64,000 bases of DNA from Thermomonas aquatica (GCF_006337105.1 NZ_CP040871.1:2746501-2810500); one strand, 5' to 3'; positions 37,729-47,085 are shown, numbered from the stretch's first letter. The notes: generated by a model not told the origin, from the letters alone. Translations and numbers: made by a program.

Positions 37729-38114
37729 GCCAGCCAGCCCAGCGGGTTGTGCGCGCGGGCGATGCCGTAGACCTGGGCGAACACCAGCAGCGCGGCGATG
37801 TAGCAGAGCGCGCGCGTGCGCTGGCTGCGCCCGGGCCGCATCGCGAACACGCCGAGCACGACATAGACGACGACCAGCACCAGCTTGGCCGCCAGCCAGC
37901 CGTTGGCGAACATCGCCCACGGCAGGATGGTCAGCAACATCAGCGCGGCGGTGAGCAGGGCGGTGTCGATGCCGTAGCTCAGCAGCTTCACCGGCAGCGC
38001 CTGCGGCCAGCGCGCGCCGCCCAGCGCGAACGCGCCGCGCAGGGCGAACAGCGCGCCGCTGAGCAGGGCGACGCTCATGTGGAAGAGCTTGATCTGCGGA
38101 TAGAACTCGAACAT
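37725..38114 (-). CDS. SirB2-like inner-membrane protein
   Basis: 129 aa with four membrane helices. The start FYPQIKLFHMSVALLSGALF and the YGIDTALLTAALMLL segment are typical of the SirB2/YchQ family (unknown function). It lies 14 nt after nnrS and overlaps the PLP enzyme gene by 4 nt, so it belongs to the NO-related operon. Role not known. Confidence 0.82.
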   Translation of the reverse strand: MFEFYPQIKLFHMSVALLSGALFALRGAFALGGARWPQALPVKLLSYGIDTALLTAALMLLTILPWAMFANGWLAAKLVLVVVYVVLGVFAMRPGRSQRTRALCYIAALLVFAQVYGIARAHNPLGWLA

Positions 38115-38128
38115 CCGGTCGGGCCTGC

Positions 38129-39361
38129 TCAGCCCGGCTTGCCGTCGGCGCGCGGCGACAGGTAGATGCGGCCGATGCGCAGCACCCACGGCGCGAACGC
38201 GAGCAGCCAGCCGAGCGCGGCGCAGGCCATCCACGCGGCGGGATCGTCGGCGAGCTCCGCGCCGATGCGGGCGAAGGCGACGACCTGCACCGCGGCGAAC
38301 GCCCACCACGCCGCCTTCGGCATGAACAGCGGTTGCCCGGAATGGCCCTGGGTCACGCGCGTCACCATCGCCACCAGCACGCTGCCGAAGAAACCGACGA
38401 ACAGCGCATGCGCCGGCGCGCGACCGAGGAAATAGATCCCGGTCATCGCATAGGCCAGGCTCTGGCCCGCATACAGCGCGAAGGTCAGCGGCAGCCAGGC
38501 CAGGCCGATGAACAGCACCGCCAGCAGCCCCGGCATGCGGCCGCGCGGCCACAGCTTCCAGTTCATCAGCAGCGCCAGCGCGAACAGCGGCACATCGACC
38601 AGCCACAGCCACGCATAGACGTGGAACAGCTCGAGCAGCAGGTGCGCGAGCAGCAGCGGCCAGAACGCGGCCAGCAGCCACAGCGGTCGCCACGGTTGGT
38701 AGCCCATCACCGCGTTGCCGGCGAAGAACGGGAACATCCGGTGGGCGACGGTGAGATACACCGGCAGCAGGAAGCCGAAGGTGCCGATCTTGATGCTGGC
38801 GAAGGCATACAGCGGCTGTTCGTTGAGCAGGAAGGCGAACCACAGCAGCAGGCCGGCCAGGCCCAGCAGCAATGCGGCCATGCACGAACGCGCATGCCAG
38901 GTGGTGCCGCGCTCGCGCCACAGCAGCGGCAGCAGGTGGGCGATGCCGGCCATCCAGCCGGCAAGCGTCATCAGGGTGCCGACCACCATCCCCGACTGCC
39001 AGCCGAGCGCGCCGAGCAGGGTCGCCAGCTGTCCGCCGAACAGGCCAAGCCCGACCGGCGCATAGCGCCAGCGCTGCAGCTCGGGCAGGCCCATCCAGCG
39101 CGGGAACACGGTGAGCAGGAAGCCGAAGATGAAGCTGGGCAGCATCTGGTACTGCATGACGAAGGCATGCAGCCAGCCGGCGTACGGCGTCGGTTGCGGC
39201 ATCTCCCACAGTTGCCAGCGGGTGTTGGCCAGCCAGGCCGCCCACCACAGCATCGCCAGCAGGATGTTGCCGGCGCCGACGAAGAACAGCAGGCGGTGCG
39301 GTGCGGCGGCGAGCAGGCGCGGCGAGAGGGCGGAGGGCATCGGTGGCGGACTTGCGGACAT
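38129..39361 (-). CDS. nnrS: NnrS, NO-response membrane protein
   Basis: 410 aa polytopic heme-copper membrane protein associated with NO tolerance in denitrifiers. About twelve helices; family-like segments LHAFVMQYQMLPSFIFGFLL, YLTVAHRMFPFF and TRVTQGHSGQPLF contain the His/Met residues expected for metal binding. An FNR-like box is centred exactly 41.5 bp before the A of the ATG, with AACAAT at -12 to -7 and no ribosome-binding site. Confidence 0.94.
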   Translation of the reverse strand: MSASPPPMPSALSPRLLAAAPHRLLFFVGAGNILLAMLWWAAWLANTRWQLWEMPQPTPYAGWLHAFVMQYQMLPSFIFGFLLTVFPRWMGLPELQRWRYAPVGLGLFGGQLATLLGALGWQSGMVVGTLMTLAGWMAGIAHLLPLLWRERGTTWHARSCMAALLLGLAGLLLWFAFLLNEQPLYAFASIKIGTFGFLLPVYLTVAHRMFPFFAGNAVMGYQPWRPLWLLAAFWPLLLAHLLLELFHVYAWLWLVDVPLFALALLMNWKLWPRGRMPGLLAVLFIGLAWLPLTFALYAGQSLAYAMTGIYFLGRAPAHALFVGFFGSVLVAMVTRVTQGHSGQPLFMPKAAWWAFAAVQVVAFARIGAELADDPAAWMACAALGWLLAFAPWVLRIGRIYLSPRADGKPG

Positions 39362-39395
39362 GCGGCGATTGTTCGCGCCGGCCGTGTCGCGTGCC

Positions 39396-39409
39396 TTGAT
39401 CCAGGTCAG
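39396..39409 (-). promoter_or_regulatory. FNR-like box of nnrS
   Basis: TTGATccagGTCAG; one half-site perfect, the other changed at two positions. Centre 39402.5 is 41.5 bp from the nnrS start-codon A at 39361. The -10-like AACAAT (minus strand, plus 39368-39373) fits a start on that A. Confidence 0.75.
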
Positions 39410-39428
39410 CTGGTCCCGTAAACGACAA

Positions 39429-39448
39429 GGGCGGCCCGAAGGCCGCCC
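39429..39448 (-). terminator. Probable norB terminator
   Basis: An 8-bp GC stem (39441-39448 with 39429-39436) closed by a UUCG-type tetraloop in the minus-strand RNA, 19 nt after the norB stop. Only a weak T-rich tail (TTGTCGTTT) follows, so termination may be partial and nnrS may also receive read-through. Confidence 0.55.
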
Positions 39449-39467
39449 CTGCCATCCCCGGAGGCGC

Positions 39468-41756
39468 TCAGCGTTCGCCGTCGGCCTGGCCTTCGGCGAG
39501 GGCGCGGTCGTAGTCCGGATCGCGCGCGGGCAGGAGCCACTGCCGCAGCACGAACCAGCCCAGCAGCACCGCGCCGACGCTGAAGATGGTGTCGCCGGGC
39601 ACGCGCATCCATACCAGCATGTCGATGATCGGACGGTTCATGAACTCCGCCGAACGCGCGAACCAGTAGCCGTGCTCCAGCGCGGCCTGCAGCTGCAGCA
39701 CGCCCATCGGCAGCAGGGTCAGCAGCGCCATCAGCACCAGGCCGATGTTGAAGCACCAGAACGCGCCGCGCAGCAGGCCGGTATGCCACTGCACCTGCGG
39801 CTTCAGCCCGCGCAGGCAGAACAGCATCAGGCCGATGCCGAGCATCCCGTACACGCCGAACAGCGCGGTATGCCCGTGCAGCGGGGTGAGGTTCAGGCCC
39901 TGCATGTAGTACAGCGCGATCGGGGTGTTGATCAGGAAGCCGAACAGGCCGGCGCCCACCAGGTTCCAGAAGCTCACCGCCAGGAAGAACATGATCGGCC
40001 ACTTGTAGCGGGCCATCCACGGCGTGGCGCGGCTGTGGCTCCAGGTCTCGTAGGCTTCCAGGCCGATGATCGCCAGCGGCACCACTTCCAGCGCCGAGAA
40101 CGCGGCACCCAACGCGACGCCCGCGGTCGTGGTGCCGACGAAGTACAGGTGGTGGAACATGCCCAGCACGCCGCCGGTCAGATACACGATGGTGGCGAAC
40201 AGCACCGCCTCGGTCGCGGTCTTGCCGCGCAGCAGGCCCAGCTTCACGAACAGGAAGCTGATCACCGCCACCGCGAACACCTCGAAGAAGCCTTCCACCC
40301 ACAGGTGCACCACCCACCAGCGCCAGTACTCGACCAGCGAGATGTGGGTGTGCTCGCCCCACATCAGGCCGGCGCCGTAGAACAGGCCGATCGCGATGGT
40401 GGACAGGAACAGCAGGCCGACGATGGAACTCATCTCGTCCTTGCGCCTGATCGCCGGCCACAGCGCGCGGCCGACCAGGAACAGCCACAGCAGCAGGCCG
40501 ACGAACAGGAACGCCTGCCAGAAGCGGCCGATGTCGACGTATTCCCAGCCCTGGTGGCCGAACCAGAAGTTGTGGGCCAGGCCGAGCTTCTGCATCACCG
40601 CGAACCACTGCCCGGCGAACGCGCCGACCACGATGACCAGCAGGCAGGCGAACAGGAAGTTGACGCCGGCGCGCTGGAACTTCGGCTCATGCCCGGAGAT
40701 CGCCGGGCCGATGTACAGGCCGGTGCCCAGCCACGCGGTGGCGATCCACAGCACCGCCAGTTGCGTATGCCAGCTGCGGGTCAGCGAGTAGGGCAGGATC
40801 TCGGCGATCTTCATGCCGTAGGCTTCCTGGCCTTCCACCTGGTAGTGCGCGGTGGTCGCGCCCAGCAGGATCTGCACCAGGAACAGCGCGATCACCACCC
40901 AGAAGTACTTGGCGGTGGCCTGCATCGACGGCGTCGGCTTCAGGCCCAGCAGCGGGTCGCGCGCGGGCGGTACCGGCAGCGCTTCCTTGCCGTGGTAGGC
41001 GGCGTAGTGCCAGCTCATCAGGCCGATGCCGCCGAGCAGGAACAGCAGCGAGAACATCGACCACATGAACGAGCTGGAGGTCGGGGTGTTGCCGACCAGC
41101 GGGTCGTAGGGCCAGTTGTTGGTGTAGCTGATGGTCCCGTCGGGTCGGTTGGTCACCGCCGCCCACGCTGTCCAGAAGAAGAACGCGGTCATCGCCCGGC
41201 GGTGTTCCTGGTCGGGCACCGTGTCTTCCTTCATCGCGTAGGCCTCGCGCAGCGCATGCGTGGCCGGGTCGTTGGAGAACAGGCTCACGTAGTGCGCGGC
41301 GACCTGGCTGATCGCCTGCGCGCGCACGTCGCTGACCACGATGTCGCCATTGGCCGGGTCGTAGGTGTTGGCGCGCAGCTCCGCCTGCAACGCGGCCTGC
41401 AATTGCGCCTTCGCCGGGGCATCGAGCATCGAATACGGCTCGGCGGTGTTGGCGCGCGCGTCGAGTTCGAGCATCGCCTCCGCTTCGCGATGCAGCCAGT
41501 CGGCCGACCAGTCGGGCGCGACCAGCGCGCCATGGCCCCAGATCGAGCCCAATTGCTGGCCGCCGATGCTCTGCCAGACCTGGCGGCCTTGTTCGATGTC
41601 GGCGCGGGTGTAGACGACTTGCCCGCTGCGGGTGACGACGCGCTCGGGCATCGGCGGCGCGGTCTGGTGCAGTTCGAAGCCGAGCCACAGCATGACGCCG
41701 AAGCTGGCGATGAGCAGGGCGGCAAGCCCCAGCCAAAGCCGTTTGGTGGTGGACAT
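39468..41756 (-). CDS. norB: NorB/NorZ, quinol-dependent nitric oxide reductase
   Basis: Reduces NO to N2O in the inner membrane with electrons from quinol. 762 aa, the length of single-subunit qNor, versus about 460 for cytochrome-dependent NorB. The extra N-terminal helix and periplasmic domain include GQQLGSIWGHGALVAPDWSA. Heme/FeB ligands: RSWHTQLAVLW, WVVHLWVEGFFE, FHHLYFVG, TPLHGHTALFG. No norC is present, consistent with qNor. CTGATccagGTCAA lies 62.5 bp upstream. Confidence 0.96.
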   Translation of the reverse strand: MSTTKRLWLGLAALLIASFGVMLWLGFELHQTAPPMPERVVTRSGQVVYTRADIEQGRQVWQSIGGQQLGSIWGHGALVAPDWSADWLHREAEAMLELDARANTAEPYSMLDAPAKAQLQAALQAELRANTYDPANGDIVVSDVRAQAISQVAAHYVSLFSNDPATHALREAYAMKEDTVPDQEHRRAMTAFFFWTAWAAVTNRPDGTISYTNNWPYDPLVGNTPTSSSFMWSMFSLLFLLGGIGLMSWHYAAYHGKEALPVPPARDPLLGLKPTPSMQATAKYFWVVIALFLVQILLGATTAHYQVEGQEAYGMKIAEILPYSLTRSWHTQLAVLWIATAWLGTGLYIGPAISGHEPKFQRAGVNFLFACLLVIVVGAFAGQWFAVMQKLGLAHNFWFGHQGWEYVDIGRFWQAFLFVGLLLWLFLVGRALWPAIRRKDEMSSIVGLLFLSTIAIGLFYGAGLMWGEHTHISLVEYWRWWVVHLWVEGFFEVFAVAVISFLFVKLGLLRGKTATEAVLFATIVYLTGGVLGMFHHLYFVGTTTAGVALGAAFSALEVVPLAIIGLEAYETWSHSRATPWMARYKWPIMFFLAVSFWNLVGAGLFGFLINTPIALYYMQGLNLTPLHGHTALFGVYGMLGIGLMLFCLRGLKPQVQWHTGLLRGAFWCFNIGLVLMALLTLLPMGVLQLQAALEHGYWFARSAEFMNRPIIDMLVWMRVPGDTIFSVGAVLLGWFVLRQWLLPARDPDYDRALAEGQADGER

Positions 41757-41811
41757 GATGGATTCCCCGTTGTGGACTGCGCCATGGTCGGCGCTGCACC
41801 GCGGGCCGTCC

Positions 41812-41825
41812 CTGATCCAGGTCAA
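41812..41825 (-). promoter_or_regulatory. FNR-like box of norB
   Basis: CTGATccagGTCAA. Placed at -41.5 it gives a norB start near 41777, with GACCAT at the -10 position and a 21-nt leader carrying GGGGA before the ATG. Confidence 0.78.
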
Positions 41826-41846
41826 CCGCGGCGTTGCCGGCGCGGG

Positions 41847-42599
41847 TCAGTCGCGCAATACGGGCGCCGCCAGCGCGTCGAGCGCGTCGCGGTCGAGCAA
41901 CTCCAGTTCGCGGCGCTCGACCCGCAACAGCCCCTCTTCCTGGAAACGGCGCAGCACCCGGCTCACGGTTTCCGGCGCCAGCCGCAGGTAGTTGGCGATG
42001 TCGGTGCGCGGCATGGTCAGCTGGAAGCGGTTCGGCGAAAACCCGCGCGCGGCCAGCCGCCGCGACACGCCGAGCAGGAACGCGGCCATCCGCTGGTCGG
42101 CCGACCAGTCGCCGGCCAGCAGCGCGGCGCGGCCGATGTCGCGGCTGAGCAGGCGGAACAGCTGCCGCTGCAGGCCGGGCAGGCGCGTCGCCAGCACCGA
42201 GATCTTCGGGAACGAGAACCGGCACAGCATCACCGTGTCCAGCGCCACCGCATCGCAGGGATAGCGGTCGCCGTCGATCGCGTTGAGACCGATCACCTCG
42301 CCCGGCAGGTGGAAGCCGAGCACGTGTTCGTGGCCATCGCGATCGACCACGCTGGTCTTGACCGTGCCGGCGCGCACCGCGGCGATCGCCTCGAACGGGT
42401 CGCCCTCGCGGAAGATGTACTCGCCGGCGTGGAACGGGCCGACATGCTCCACCAGCACGTGCAGGTCGCCCAGCGAGGCCTTGTCCATGCCTTCGTCCAT
42501 GCACGCCTGCGAGAACGCGCAGGTCGAGCAGAACCGCAGTTCGTTGCCGTCGTCGGCCAGGGTGCGCTGGTCCTGGCGCGGGAAAGCCGCGCGGCTCAT
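41847..42599 (-). CDS. FNR/ANR-type regulator (copy 2)
   Basis: 250 aa Crp/Fnr regulator. Cluster Cys at residues 24, 27 and 33 (CSTCAFSQAC) and a later Cys in YPCDAVALDTVMLC. Helix-turn-helix MPRTDIANYLRLAPETVSRV has the same E-xx-SR DNA-contact signature as copy 1, so both should bind TTGAT-type boxes. Follows hemN closely. ATG 42614 is also possible; 42599 is preferred for its GGTGGG upstream. It retains the Fe-S Cys, unlike DNR-type NO sensors. Confidence 0.9.
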   Translation of the reverse strand: MSRAAFPRQDQRTLADDGNELRFCSTCAFSQACMDEGMDKASLGDLHVLVEHVGPFHAGEYIFREGDPFEAIAAVRAGTVKTSVVDRDGHEHVLGFHLPGEVIGLNAIDGDRYPCDAVALDTVMLCRFSFPKISVLATRLPGLQRQLFRLLSRDIGRAALLAGDWSADQRMAAFLLGVSRRLAARGFSPNRFQLTMPRTDIANYLRLAPETVSRVLRRFQEEGLLRVERRELELLDRDALDALAAPVLRD

Positions 42600-42618
42600 G
42601 GCGCCCACCGCCATGGGT

Positions 42619-44019
42619 TCAGATCGCGCGGGAAAAACGCGGCGTGGCGATGGCGGCGGATTGGTCGAGGTATCGGTCGAAGCACATCGCAATGTTACGC
42701 AGCAACAGGCGTCCGCGCGAGGTGACCACGATCCGCCCCGGTTCGATCCGCGCCAGCCCGTCCTCGACCAGCGGCGCCAGGCGCTCCAAAGAGGTGGCGA
42801 AATAGTCCGCGAAATCGATCCCGTGCCGGCGCTCCAGCGCCGCCACCGGGATCTCGCCCTGGCACATCAGCTGCTGGATCAGGTCGGCGCGCAACACGTC
42901 GTCGGCATCCAGGCGCATGCCGCGGAACACCGGCAGCCGGCCCTCGTCCAGCGCCGCCTGCCAGCTCGGCAGGTCGCGCGGGTTCTGGCTGAAGCTGTCG
43001 CCGATGTGGCTGATCGCGGACACGCCCAACCCGACCAGGTCGCTGTCGGCGTGGGTGGTATAGCCCATGAAGTTGCGGTGCAGGCCGCCGCGCGCCTGCG
43101 CCAGCGCCAGTTCGTCGTCGGGCAGGGCGAAATGATCCATGCCGATGTACAGGTAGCCGGCGGCGGTGAGCTTCTCGATCGCCAGTTGCAGCAGGGCCAG
43201 CTTGGTTTCGCCGCTCGGCAGCAGGGTGTCGTCGAGCTGCTTCTGCGGCTTGAACAGGTGCGGCATGTGCGCATAGCCGTACACCGCCACCCGGTCCGGA
43301 CGCATGTCCGCGACGATGTCCAGGGTCCGCGCGAAGCCGTCCCCGTTCTGGCTGGGCAGGCCGTAGATCAGGTCGACGTTGACCGAGCGGAAGCCGTTGG
43401 CGCGGCAGGCCTCGACCACCGCGCGGGTCTGTTCCACCGACTGGATGCGGTTGACCGCCTGCTGCACCGCCGGATCGAAGTCCTGCACGCCGAAACTGGC
43501 GCGGTTGAAGCCGATCCTGGCCAGCGCGGCGATGTCGTCGGCATCGACGAAGCGCGGGTCGAGTTCGATCGAGACATCGCGGTCGCGCGCGTCCGAGAAG
43601 CGGAAATGGCTGCGCAGGGTTTCCACCACCTCGCCCAGCTGCGCCGGCGACAGGAAATTCGGGGTGCCGCCGCCGAAATGCAGCTGGATCGCCTCGCGGT
43701 CGCGGTCGAACAGGTCGGCGGTCAGCGCGATCTCGCGGTACAGCCGCGCCAGGTAGGCGTCGCCGCGCGCCTTGTCGCGGGTGATGATGCGGTTGCAGCC
43801 GCAGTAGAAGCACGGGCTCTCGCAGAACGGCACGTGCACGTACAGCGACAGCCGGCGCGGGATCGGGTCGCCGTTGCTGCTGGCCGCGACCTCGCGCAGC
43901 TGCTTTTCGCCGAAGCCGGAATGGAACTGCGGCGCGGTCGGATACGAGGTATAGCGCGGCCCCGGCCGGTCGTAGCGGCGCAGCAGCTCGGTATTGAAGG
44001 CGATGGATTGCGATTCCAT
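42619..44019 (-). CDS. hemN: HemN, oxygen-independent coproporphyrinogen III dehydrogenase
   Basis: Radical-SAM enzyme that makes protoporphyrinogen IX without oxygen, supplying heme for cbb3 and NO reductase under microaerobic conditions. 466 aa. Start RRYDRPGPRYTSYPTAPQF; Fe-S site PFCESPCFYCGCNRII (CxxxCxxC plus CxC); LHFGGGTPNFLSP; YGLPSQNGDGFARTL. An FNR box is centred exactly 41.5 bp upstream of the ATG with TAACGT at -12 to -7 and no ribosome-binding site, predicting a leaderless transcript. Confidence 0.97.
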   Translation of the reverse strand: MESQSIAFNTELLRRYDRPGPRYTSYPTAPQFHSGFGEKQLREVAASSNGDPIPRRLSLYVHVPFCESPCFYCGCNRIITRDKARGDAYLARLYREIALTADLFDRDREAIQLHFGGGTPNFLSPAQLGEVVETLRSHFRFSDARDRDVSIELDPRFVDADDIAALARIGFNRASFGVQDFDPAVQQAVNRIQSVEQTRAVVEACRANGFRSVNVDLIYGLPSQNGDGFARTLDIVADMRPDRVAVYGYAHMPHLFKPQKQLDDTLLPSGETKLALLQLAIEKLTAAGYLYIGMDHFALPDDELALAQARGGLHRNFMGYTTHADSDLVGLGVSAISHIGDSFSQNPRDLPSWQAALDEGRLPVFRGMRLDADDVLRADLIQQLMCQGEIPVAALERRHGIDFADYFATSLERLAPLVEDGLARIEPGRIVVTSRGRLLLRNIAMCFDRYLDQSAAIATPRFSRAI

Positions 44020-44053
44020 CGGCGCACGTTAGGCGGCGCGGCGGGGGCGCACC

Positions 44054-44067
44054 TTGATTTGGATCAA
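44054..44067 (-). promoter_or_regulatory. FNR box of hemN, overlapping the tpm stop codon
   Basis: TTGATttggATCAA, a perfect FNR consensus. Centre 44060.5 lies 41.5 bp from the hemN start-codon A at 44019. The box overlaps the last codon and stop of tpm (44064-44066), so promoter and coding sequence share bases. Confidence 0.9.
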
Positions 44068-44738
44068 CTCCGGGCGGGCGATCGGCCCCGGCGCAGCGCG
44101 TACACCGCCGTATCCAGCCGCGACACGCCGGCCACGAAGCCGGGATGCTCGGGCGGGATCGGGCGGCGATCCAGCAGCTCGACCCGCCAATCGGCGTCGA
44201 ACAGGTCGTGGACCTCGTCTTCCGGCACCGAGAACGGCGGCCCGGCGCGTTCGGCCTGTGGATATTCCAGGCTGACCAGCAGGCCGCGGCAACCGGCGGG
44301 CAAGGCCGCGTACAGCTCGCCCGCGTAGCGCCGGCGCAGTTCCGGCGGCAACGCGATCAGCGCGGCGCGGTCGAACACCGCGGCGCAATCGCGCAGCAAC
44401 TCGGCATCCAGCCCGAACGCATCGCCGCAGATCAGTTCGATGTCGCCGGCGGCGTAGTGGCGGCCGTATCGGCTTTCGCGGATATCCGGCTGCAGGCCGT
44501 GCTCGGCGAAGAACTGTTCGACCGCAAGCTGCGACAGCTCCACGCCCAGCACGCGATGGCCCTGCGCCGCCAGCCAGGCCATGTCCAGCGATTTGCCGGC
44601 CAGCGGCACGAACACCCGCGCTGCCGCCGGAACGCCCAGCGCAGGCCAATGCTTGAGCAGCAGCGGCGTCGGTGCCTGCTGGTGGAAACCGATCTGGTTG
44701 TCGGCCCAGCGCTGGTGCCAGAACTCGGGTTGCATCAT
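44064..44738 (-). CDS. tpm: Tpm, thiopurine S-methyltransferase family
   Basis: SAM-dependent methyltransferase, 224 aa. N-terminal [23 protein letters not shown] motif [20 protein letters not shown] and [13 protein letters not shown] are typical of bacterial TPMT, which methylates thiopurines and selenium or tellurium compounds. ATG 44738 overlaps the parC stop (ATGA), a second ATG follows. Co-transcribed with parC; its end carries the hemN FNR box. Confidence 0.93.
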   Translation of the reverse strand: MMQPEFWHQRWADNQIGFHQQAPTPLLLKHWPALGVPAAARVFVPLAGKSLDMAWLAAQGHRVLGVELSQLAVEQFFAEHGLQPDIRESRYGRHYAAGDIELICGDAFGLDAELLRDCAAVFDRAALIALPPELRRRYAGELYAALPAGCRGLLVSLEYPQAERAGPPFSVPEDEVHDLFDADWRVELLDRRPIPPEHPGFVAGVSRLDTAVYALRRGRSPARS

Positions 44739-46981
44739 TCCACCCCGAGTCCGTCCACCTTCTGCCAGCCGCGCGGCAACAACCCGCCGCGCGAACCACG
44801 CGCGCCGATGTACTCGTCCAGTTCCTTGAAGCTCAGCGTCATGGTGCGCGCGCCGGACTTCACCTGCAGCTTGCCGCCCGGCGGCACCACCGCGATGGCG
44901 ACGACCTTCTCGGTGCCGCGCTTGGCCTTCGGGATCTCGATGATCTTGTTGCCCTTGCCCTTGTCGAGCTCCGGCAGTTCGCTGAGCGGGAACGCCAGCA
45001 CATGGCCGGCGCTGGTGACGGCGACGATGCGGTCGGCGTCCACGCTGGCCACCGCCGCCGGCTGCAGCACCAGGCCGCCTTCGGACAGCGACAGCAAGGC
45101 CTTGCCGGCCTTGTTGCGGCCGGTGAGGTTCTCGAAGCGGGTCACGAAGCCGTAGCCGTGGCTGGAGGCGATCACGAAGCGCGCATCGTTGTCGCCGCTG
45201 GCCAGCGCCTGGAAGCTGGCGCCCGGCGCGGGGGTGAAGCGCCCGGTCAGTGGTTCGCCGTTGCCGCGCGCCGACGGCAGCGTATGCACCGCGGTCGAAT
45301 AGCTGCGGCCCGCGGAATCGAGGAAGGCCGCCTGCTGGTTGCTGCGCGCGCGCACCGCCGCCAGCAGGCCATCGCCCTCGCGGTAGCTGAGCGCGGCGGC
45401 GTCGACGTCGTTGCCCTTGGCCGCGCGCACCCAGCCCTTCTCGCTGAGCACCACGGTCATCGGCTCGCTGGCGACCAGTTCGGTTTCGTCCAGCGCCTGC
45501 GCGGCCTCGCGCGCGACCAGCGGGCTGCGCCGCGCGTCGCCGAACTTCTTCGCATCGGCCAGCAATTCGTCCTTGATCAGCTTCTTCAGCTTGGCCTTGC
45601 TGTCGAGCGTGGCGATCAAGCGGTCGCGTTCGCTGTCCAGTTCGTCCTGCTCGCCGCGGATCTTCATCTCTTCCAGCCGCGCGAGTTGCTTCAGCTTGGT
45701 GTCGAGGATGTAGTCCGCCTGTTCTTCGGACAGCGCGAAGCGCGCGATCAATGCCGCCTTCGGTTCGTCCTCGGTGCGGATGATGCGGATCACTTCGTCG
45801 AGGTTGAGGAACGCGACCAGCAAGCCTTCCAACAGGTGCAGGCGGCGCTCCACCTTGTCGAGGCGATGCTTGAGCCGGCGGGTCACCGTGTCCTGGCGGA
45901 AGCTCAGCCATTCGCTGAGCAGCGCCTTGAGGTTCTTCACCTGAGGACGCCCGTCCAGGCCGATCACGTTCATGTTGACCCGGTAGCTCTTCTCGAGGTC
46001 CGTGGTCGCGAACAGATGGCCCATCAGCTGGTCGGCGTCGACGCGGTTGCTGCGCGGCACCAGCACGATGCGGGTCGGGTTGGCGTGGTCGGATTCGTCG
46101 CGGATGTCCTCCAGCCACGGCAGTTTCTTCGCCCGCATCTGCGTGGCGATCTGCTCGATGATCTTGCTCGGGCTGACCTGGTAGGGCAGCTCGGTGATCA
46201 CGATGTTGCTGCTTTCCTTGACGAACACGCCGCGGGCGCGCACCGAACCGGTGCCGGTCTCGTACATCGCCTGCAGGTCGCCGGCGGGGGTGATGATTTC
46301 CGCCGCGGTCGGGTAGTCCGGGCCGCGCACGTGTTCGCACAGGTCGCGCACGCTGGCGTCGGGATCGTCGAGCAGGCGCACGCAGGCGCTGACCACTTCG
46401 TTCAAGTTGTGCGGCGGCACGTCGGTGGCCATGCCGACCGCGATGCCGGTGGTGCCGTTGAGCAGCAGGTGCGGCAGCCGCGCCGGCATCCACGTAGGTT
46501 CTTCAAGCGTTCCGTCGAAATTCGGATCCCAGTCCACCGTGCCCTGGCCGAGTTCGCCCAGCAGCACTTCGGCGATCGGCGCGAGTTTCGATTCGGTGTA
46601 GCGCATCGCCGCGAACGACTTCGGATCGTCCGACGAACCGAAATTGCCCTGGCCCTCGATCAGCGGGTAGCGGTAGCTGAACGGCTGCGCCATCAGCACC
46701 ATCGCCTCGTAGCAGGCGGAATCGCCGTGCGGGTGGTATTTGCCGATCACGTCGCCGACGGTGCGCGCGGACTTCTTCGGTTTGGCCCCGGCGTTGAGGC
46801 CGAGTTCGCTCATCGAATAGATGATCCGGCGCTGCACCGGCTTGAGGCCGTCGCCGATGAAGGGCAGGGCGCGGTCGAGGACCACGTACATCGAGTAGTC
46901 GAGGTAGGCGCGTTCGGCGTACTCGCGCAGCGGGATCTGTTCGAAGCCGTGGAAGGCGGTGCGGATGCTGTCGTCGGTCAT
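44735..46981 (-). CDS. parC: ParC, topoisomerase IV subunit A
   Basis: Decatenates daughter chromosomes with ParE. 748 aa. The breakage-reunion domain shows [40 protein letters not shown] and [20 protein letters not shown]; the catalytic Tyr is in [12 protein letters not shown]. The quinolone-determining Ser ([12 protein letters not shown]) is the susceptible-type residue. A C-terminal beta-pinwheel follows (repeats such as [19 protein letters not shown]). TAGAAT lies at -12 to -7 of the ATG. Confidence 0.97.
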   Translation of the reverse strand: MTDDSIRTAFHGFEQIPLREYAERAYLDYSMYVVLDRALPFIGDGLKPVQRRIIYSMSELGLNAGAKPKKSARTVGDVIGKYHPHGDSACYEAMVLMAQPFSYRYPLIEGQGNFGSSDDPKSFAAMRYTESKLAPIAEVLLGELGQGTVDWDPNFDGTLEEPTWMPARLPHLLLNGTTGIAVGMATDVPPHNLNEVVSACVRLLDDPDASVRDLCEHVRGPDYPTAAEIITPAGDLQAMYETGTGSVRARGVFVKESSNIVITELPYQVSPSKIIEQIATQMRAKKLPWLEDIRDESDHANPTRIVLVPRSNRVDADQLMGHLFATTDLEKSYRVNMNVIGLDGRPQVKNLKALLSEWLSFRQDTVTRRLKHRLDKVERRLHLLEGLLVAFLNLDEVIRIIRTEDEPKAALIARFALSEEQADYILDTKLKQLARLEEMKIRGEQDELDSERDRLIATLDSKAKLKKLIKDELLADAKKFGDARRSPLVAREAAQALDETELVASEPMTVVLSEKGWVRAAKGNDVDAAALSYREGDGLLAAVRARSNQQAAFLDSAGRSYSTAVHTLPSARGNGEPLTGRFTPAPGASFQALASGDNDARFVIASSHGYGFVTRFENLTGRNKAGKALLSLSEGGLVLQPAAVASVDADRIVAVTSAGHVLAFPLSELPELDKGKGNKIIEIPKAKRGTEKVVAIAVVPPGGKLQVKSGARTMTLSFKELDEYIGARGSRGGLLPRGWQKVDGLGVE

Positions 46982-46987
46982 CCGCCC

Positions 46988-46993
46988 ATTCTA
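46988..46993 (-). promoter_or_regulatory. parC -10 element predicting a leaderless mRNA
   Basis: TAGAAT on the minus strand (five of six matches to TATAAT), followed by 6 nt (GGGCGG) and the parC ATG. No Shine-Dalgarno sequence at normal spacing. Confidence 0.55.
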
Positions 46994-47085
46994 CGGATCG
47001 GCGCCGCCGAGGTGGCCGCGCCGTGCGGCCCCACGGCAGCCGCGGATGGCGCGATACTGCGGCTCCCTCCGGCCCGGCCCGCCCC

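Noticed and set aside
39468..41756. Cytochrome c-dependent NorB
   Set aside because: Length (762 aa), the fused N-terminal domain and absence of norC show the quinol-dependent type.
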